Assembly: GCF_964275005.1 (NCBI RefSeq) | Contig: NC_092685.1 | Span: 15,660,579-15,724,578, forward strand | Length of the DNA: 64,000 nt | Origin: Diadema setosum | Lineage: Eukaryota; Echinodermata; Echinoidea; Diadematoida; Diadematidae | Reading direction: 5' to 3' | Shown here: positions 59,301 to 64,000 of the stretch, piece by piece | Position numbering within the stretch: position 1 is the first letter of the stretch | Layout of the letters: every line of letters starts with the position of its first letter | Position numbers and translations under genes: made by a program | The notes under the pieces: generated by a model | Told to the model about the DNA's origin: nothing | Seen by the model: the letters and a program-made list of their open reading frames with translations, nothing else | The model's database searches: none

Positions 59301-62300
59301 TCACATTGTTTGTCTCCCACAGGTTGAGTTCTACATACAGCAGAGTGATGCAGATAACCATGCAGTGAGGGAAGCAGCATGTGCCTGCATAGCAGAGTTG
59401 GGGTCAAAGGTCAGATATGTAGATTACTGTAAAACATGAAATCTTCGCGACATGAAATTTATGCAAATTGGAGCCGAAGGCCTTCTGTGCAGTATGAAAT
59501 TTTGACACATTGCCACTAGCATTTAATGCATATAGTGTAGACAAGAACTTTTGAGGACAATTTAATTTTGTGAAACTTGGCTCTCATGAAAGTAAAATGC
59601 ATTTGAAAATTTCTAGTTTTCACAGTACTTGTAGTTACAGACAGACATTAAATTGTCATCATTATTGTTTGGAAGGGGAAGAGGGTATATACATGTTTGC
59701 ATTTGAGATCATTCACTGCACATGTAGTACTCTTGACAAATGTTATGGCACTTCAGAGTAAATGGATGTTCAAAAGAGGATCAGCTTGTGTACCATATAT
59801 TGCTCTCTCTCAGAAACAGCATCACTTTCTTTTTTAATACTTACTGTGTTTATTTATGATTTCAGTACACCACTCACTGAAAAAGTAACAAACCATTGCC
59901 CAGATATTTCATTTATTTTGTAACTGCATAGTAATTTTCTTCTTTGAGTACATGTTCAATCTGTTTTTTACCACACTGCTGCATTTACCGTGACTTGTGT
60001 ATTGCAAGCATTTTTCATCATCTTAGATTGACACCTGACTTGTGCATTGCAAACTTTCTTCGTGTTCCAGATTGACAAAGATGCCGTTCGTAGTCATGTG
60101 CAACGTTTACTGGAGGCACTCCTGGTGTGTTTCAAAGATGACAGCTGGCCAGTGAGAGATGCTGCCTGTGTTGCTTGTGGCAACTTTGTCAGGTGCTTCC
60201 CAGAAGAATCAAGGTCAGCACTCATTAAATGAAGCCTTTCTTCAGATTCCTTCCCCATCCCCATCTCCAAAATATCCAATTTCAAGTATTGGTCTTTCTT
60301 GATATTCCTCCCATTGCAAAGAATGTATGAACTCTAATTGATCTATAAGAATTATGCAGCACAATATCGAAATGCTGGACCAATTCGAGGATGATATGAC
60401 ATAACTTTTCACATATCAATTTCTTCCTGCCGTCTGAATTATGGATGGAAATACTTTGAAGTAGTGTTTTGAAACAGGTTTCTAAAGATCTTGCATTGAA
60501 AGCAGTGTCATGTTATGTAAACATGATTGATGATGCAGGCATTGCATAGGTTCACAAAGAGAGTATACTAGTACTCTGCTATTTTTGGATCTGTATAACA
60601 ATGAGTGGAATAAGTTTCAAAAGTATAACATGTGATCTGTGTCATTTTCTCAGAGAAAAAAGATAGCATGAACTGATCTCTGATAGTTGTTTTTATGCCT
60701 CCGCCAACGAAGTGGCCGGAGGCATTATGTTTTCGGGTCGTCCGTCCGTCCGTCCGTCCGTCCGTCCGTCCGTACGTACGTCCGTACATCCGTCCCGTTT
60801 TGTTTTTGTCGATATCTCAAGAACCGTGAGGTGGTTTTGCATCAAACTTGGTATGAGGGTATATCCTGGGGGGATAATACTTTGTTTGGATTTTAGGGTC
60901 ACGGGGTCAAAGGTCAAAGGTCACAGGTCAAGGTCAACTCCTCAAAATATCACTGCTTTCCTTATATTTATGCAATGCCCGAAGGATTTTTTTTTTAACT
61001 TGATGTATGCATGTATAACCCAATATATATTCTGTGGGAAGTTTCTTGCCAAAAGGTCAAAGGTCAAAAGGGCAAAGGTCAAGTGAAAGTGCTAAATTGC
61101 ACTTCTTCCTCCATATCTTAAAAGTAACTCAAGGTATTATCATGAAACTTACATATTTATTCATGTTCTACCTAACAGTGATTCTCTTTGGAACTGTGAG
61201 GTCAAAGGTCAAAGGCCAGGTTTAGATAATATTATTTTACCATTTGATACTGAAATTATACTTTTTCTCAATACCTTGAAAATTACTCAATGCATAAACT
61301 TATAAAAGGGTCAAAAGTCAAGTAAAAATCATCAGTTCCCCCAAATACCTGCACTCTGACGTTTTAATCATTCATCCAATTAAACCTAGTTCTAGGAGTG
61401 TGTACATTCAGCACATTTGTGGCAAACCTGTCATTTTAATATTTTGCCAATTGTGTGAAACTTTCATCACACATTGTCAAGACATTGTACTATAGACCTA
61501 TTAGGAGAACCATGCATTATGGCGGAGGCATACACCAGTCGCCATAGCGACATTTCTAGTTTGAATTATGCAACTGAGCTCAAAACTTATCTGTATCTTG
61601 TTTCTTTCTTGAAATAGTCTTACATGCATCCTCTTCAGAAACATTTACGTGCCATTATGCACCTTTAAGTTGAAATTTTGGTTTGAATGCCTGCAGTAGT
61701 GAAATAGAACAGATACCTTGATTTAAAAACATATGTAAGATATAGTGAAAGTGTTTGATCTATTTTGATGGGAGGTTTTCAGTGAGTTTAAGTATTGATT
61801 ATACCTTCACTTTGCTTCCTGTTTGTAAAGACAAAGTATGCCTGACCTGTACCCACTCTTCTTTGAGAACCTCCAAGACAACATTCCATCTGTCAGACAA
61901 GGCGCTGCTGCAGCCCTGGCTAATGTAGTCAGAGCTTATGGTAAGTGTGCATGATTAAAAAATGTATGAGGTAGACAATATAGAGATCACTTTTTGTTTT
62001 GTTTTTTGCTGTGAAAAATACCATTTGTTGCTTATCCTTTGCTGACTAAAAAACTTGGGAGAAGATGCGTTAATTTTATTAGTTTGGGTTATTTAGCAGT
62101 TCTAGAAAGAGTACATTCTTGATGTAATTGCAAACTATTTGTATGACTTTGCAGTTTTGTTGCATGTAATATAACAAAAGTGAGCAGAGATCATAGCATA
62201 ACAAAACAGGTGGTCTCATTTAGCCATTGCACAGAATAGTACCTGTGTGTATTTTTATGCCCCCACCACAAAGTGGTGCCGGAGGCATTATATTTTCGGG

Positions 62301-63626
62301 TTGTCTGTCCGTCCGTAATGAATTTTGTGGACAGCGTAACTAAAAAACCTTTTGAGGTATCCTAATGAAACTTGGCATGTATGTATTAGAGGGTGAAGTT
62401 GTGCCTATCAACTTTTGGGTGCACATGCTCAAGGTCAAAGGTCAAAAGGTCAAGGTCAAATAAATAAAATTTCACTATTTCTGCCATATCTATGCAATGC
62501 CGGAAGATATTTTCTTGAAACTTAGTGTATACATGTATTACCCAATTGAGATTCTGTGGTGAAAGTTTGGGGTAATGAGGTCAAAGGTCAAAAGGTCAAG
62601 TAAAAAATAGTAAAACTTCACTTTTTTCTGCGTACCTTGGAAATTGTGCAAGGTATCTTCATGGAACATAGTATATATACATGTACTGACTGGTAGTGAT
62701 TATCTAGACAATTTAGGGTTCCTGGGGTCAAAGGTCAGGGGTCAAAGGTCAAGGGCAACACTTCAAAATTTTACTATTTCCCTCATGTTTATGCAATGCC
62801 AGCAGGATTATTTTTTTTTATACTTGGTGTATGCATGTATAACCCAATAGAGATTCTCTGGAAACTTTTTTTTTTTTTTTTTTTTTTGCCTCAAAGGTCA
62901 AAAGGTCAAAGATCAAGTGAAAGTGCTGAACTTACTTTTTCCTCCATATCTCAGAAGTGGTTCAAGTTATCTTGAAACTTACTACATATTTATGCATGTT
63001 CTGCCTGACAGTGATTATCTTATGAATTTTAGGGTCACAGGCCAGATGAAAATGGTAACAATGTACTATTCAATACAGAAATTGCACTTTTTCTCCATAC
63101 CTTGAAAATTTCTCATTGCATAGATGTATGAATGGGTCAAAGTCAAGTTAAAGTCCTTAAATCCCCAAATACATGCTTTCCTATTCATCCAAGTAAACCT
63201 CGGTCAAGGAAGGTGAACATTCAACACATTTGTGACAAACTTGTCATTTTAATATTTTGCCAATATTGTGAAAATGTAATCACACATTGTCCACATATAA
63301 CATCTAGACCTATTAGGAGAATCATGCATTATGACGGAGGCATATTAGTCGCCATAGCGACATTTCTAGTCTATTGTGATTTGATACATGTATATTCAAT
63401 ATCTTTAATTCTTTTTCTATGTGTATGGTTTTGTTTGTGTGTCTGTCTTGTTGAAGGTGATGAAGCATCAGAATTCCTAATGACCAAGATTTCAGAAGGT
63501 ATCAAAGGATTGGAAAACCAACCGGCCAGCTCAGAGAGATACAGTGGTTTGGATAAGGGTCCAGCTACCTATGGTGTTGTCAAACAGCTCAGAGACAATG
63601 ACATGGAGCTTCATTCCAATCAGCAG
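50352..63626 (+). CDS. HEAT-repeat protein, 11 exons, C-terminus beyond window
   Basis: Exons: 50352-50658, 53546-53724, 54906-54976, 55802-55965, 57305-57420, 58011-58120, 58778-58880, 59323-59409, 60071-60213, 61831-61940, 63457-63626. Every junction is GT-AG and in phase, giving 520 codons so far. The start is MELKCVLELLLSAKKLERDK. The protein is helical throughout, with repeated HEAT/ARM signatures such as KHGALMGAKVL, DKEARVRLAAG, NRFVRETGFYVC, DNHAVREAACACIAELGSK, DDSWPVRDAACVACGNFVR and DNIPSVRQGAAAALANVVRA. Such solenoids act as protein-binding scaffolds. I see no enzyme motif, signal peptide or membrane segment. Exon 11 (from GDEASEFLMTKISEG) turns hydrophilic. I cannot assign it to a named family, so function is open. 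Introns hold several MITEs, a LINE fragment and two hairpin-capped elements. Confidence 0.9.
51255..51590 (-). repeat. Dispersed hairpin-ended repeat, copy 2 (inverted)
   Basis: The reverse complement matches 44953-45280: ATACGAGAGTGAAAGCCATT, GATGAGGAGTGAAGCAG, GATATTCATGAAGGAAAC and a terminal hairpin built from GCAGCCGCTGTCGCG. It lies in intron 1 of the HEAT gene. Confidence 0.75.
51591..52499. other. HEAT-gene intron 1, unassigned
   Basis: No gene. The phrase CAGTGTCTGGTCAGGCT (51975) recurs as GGCGTCTGGTCAGGCT (52239), a sign of a decayed duplicated element. Confidence 0.35.
52500..53110 (-). mobile_element. Decayed LINE ORF2 C-terminal fragment
   Basis: Minus-strand frames read TFQQWKRITTAAVLGHREGK, then VKCQLLCGVYPTN and, in mixed frames, RCPCQYKDETIDH with HLLGECMLYTKEK. 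This matches the late region of many LINE proteins (k..LLTGtY.l....C..C....ET.eH.L.eCp.y). Several stops and shifts separate the blocks. It is antisense in HEAT-gene intron 1. Confidence 0.5.
54531..54714. mobile_element. MITE, TACTGTAAAACCAGAAA family, copy 2
   Basis: Shares TTGACATTGGCATTCAATGC, TGTAGACAAGAAC, AAATCTTGGCTC and TTTCTGGCTTTACA with copies at 23768-23957 and 59425-59628. Confidence 0.65.
56040..56105 (+). mobile_element. 5' terminal hairpin of another capped repeat (fragment)
   Basis: TTTTAGCTCACCTAAGCAGA through AAAGTGAGCTATTACAATCG folds (TAGCTCAC...GTGAGCTA) like the 5' ends of the hairpin-capped elements. The rest is missing or unrecognisable. Confidence 0.45.
56256..56468. 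mobile_element. MITE, TACTGTAAAAGTGGA ends
   Basis: TACTGTAAAAGTGGATATTT is inverted as AAATTTCCACTTTTACAGTA, with several TTCGCG motifs inside. TA flanks. It lies in HEAT-gene intron 4. Confidence 0.9.
56767..57090. mobile_element. MITE, AGGGAGCTTTAGATT family, copy 2
   Basis: AGGGAGCTTTAGATTTTTGC faces GCAAATCTAAAGCTCCCT. Relative to copy 1 at 44430-44744 the internal asymmetric block (AATCTAAAGCTACTTTTC) is inverted. Confidence 0.85.
58980..59110 (+). mobile_element. Fragment of a CCTCCGCCAAGG-type capped repeat
   Basis: TTTTTACCTCCGCCAAGGGA, TTATGTTTTCG, a (GTTT)n/(GTTA)n run and CAAAATAACTCAAAAAGTAG follow the same order as the 5' part of element A (hairpin, tetranucleotide run, first unit). 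Only this part remains. Confidence 0.55.
59425..59628. mobile_element. MITE, TACTGTAAAAC family, copy 3
   Basis: TACTGTAAAACATGAAATC faces AAATTTCTAGTTTTCACAGTA. It shares internal phrases with the copies at 23768 and 54531 and begins 16 bp after a HEAT-gene exon (exon 8). Confidence 0.75.
60690..61559 (+). mobile_element. Hairpin-capped repeat element, copy B
   Basis: Near-identical to copy A (14559-15584) over most of its length. It has the same 5' hairpin, a cleaner (CCGT)n run (60740-60775), internal units and a 3' end with hairpin GTCGCCATAGCGAC (61538-61551) before CTAG (61556-61559). It lacks ~155 bp found in A, with both break points in GGTCA repeats. It lies in intron 9 of the HEAT gene. 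Confidence 0.85.
62252..63369 (+). mobile_element. Hairpin-capped repeat element, copy C (diverged)
   Basis: Same plan as A and B with more substitutions: 5' ATTTTTATGCCCCCACCACA, GTCCGTCCGT, units with GGTCAAAGGTCA clusters, and a 3' hairpin GTCGCCATAGCGAC (63348-63361) before CTAG (63366-63369). It fills most of HEAT-gene intron 10. Confidence 0.8.
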
Positions 63627-64000
63627 GTGACTTTGCTTTCTGCTGTGGTGTATTTGTCTGTTAAAGATATAATCTTGCTACTTAGTCTATTTTCAAGTAG
63701 GTAGACTACCTACAGGGTATGCAGTAATTCCAAGTCATGTTTCATAGATGGTGATTCTGTGCAAGAACCCTTCATTCTCTGCAAACTTCTGCCTGTGCAC
63801 TGAGAATAGTAGAAGACTGACATACAATGTATGTAAAATATTATATCTTGGTCTGATATTGATTCAAATGACTATGCTCCTTTCTTCATGATATCTTCTG
63901 AAAGTTTTTGCATCTCTTTGATGCATTGGGTTGAAAGTCATGCAAAATTTGTTTTGTTTTTGTTTTAGTTTTTAGGGAAGTTTTAGTGTAGTTTTTTGTG
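63627..64000. other. HEAT-gene intron 11, cut by window edge
   Basis: Follows the GTGACT donor of exon 11. Nothing recognisable before the end of the window. Confidence 0.6.

Noticed and set aside
60712-61225. Repeated short ORFs with similar peptides (also at 14829-15254 and 62644-63105)
   Set aside because: Similarity comes from the shared DNA units of the capped elements. Frames are short, shifted between copies, and lack any known domain.

Overview
This is a 64 kb stretch of an animal nuclear genome. Its genes have short coding exons, GT-AG introns of 0.1 to 4 kb and animal-only or animal-typical products, and they sit in AT-rich DNA full of small transposons, LINE ends and hairpin-capped repeats. 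The gene set and repeat styles (TA-flanked MITEs, CR1/L2-like LINE ends, elements with tetranucleotide runs plus ~150-bp internal units) suggest a marine invertebrate deuterostome, perhaps an echinoderm. That assignment is inference only.

Layout. 1-1.8 kb (minus strand): one early exon of symplekin (SYMPK, mRNA 3'-end processing). 1.8-8.2 kb: intron or intergenic DNA with a 1-kb foldback palindrome and two LINE 3' ends. 8.2-18.7 kb (plus): a complete 12-exon PPP5C (protein phosphatase 5, 499 aa). 18.7-27.8 kb: probable PPP5C 3' UTR, then intergenic DNA with MITEs. 27.8-30.2 kb (minus): a complete 5-exon NTPCR (nucleoside triphosphatase, 187 aa). 30.2-39.2 kb: intergenic, with nested MITEs. 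39.3-44.3 kb (minus): a complete 3-exon B4GAT1-type glucuronyltransferase (437 aa). 44.4-50.3 kb: a dense cluster of inverted-repeat elements. 50.35-63.6 kb (plus): the first 11 coding exons (520 codons) of a HEAT-repeat protein that runs off the right edge. I cannot name this last gene.

The genes do not form one pathway. SYMPK and PPP5C are divergently transcribed neighbours here, and both lie on human 19q13.3, so this may be old synteny.

The most interesting structure is in the repeats. Elements at 14.6, 39.6, 60.7 and 62.3 kb share one design: a 5' terminal hairpin, a tetranucleotide run, 146-158-bp internal units, and (in three of the four) a 3' hairpin just before CTAG. This looks like a Helitron/Helentron or 'pearl'-type architecture. 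One family carries a near-perfect RFX X-box palindrome in each 146-bp unit. The other carries close-packed AGGTCA nuclear-receptor half-sites. Two overlapping long inverted repeats at 46.9-48.96 kb are interleaved in an order that simple nesting does not explain.
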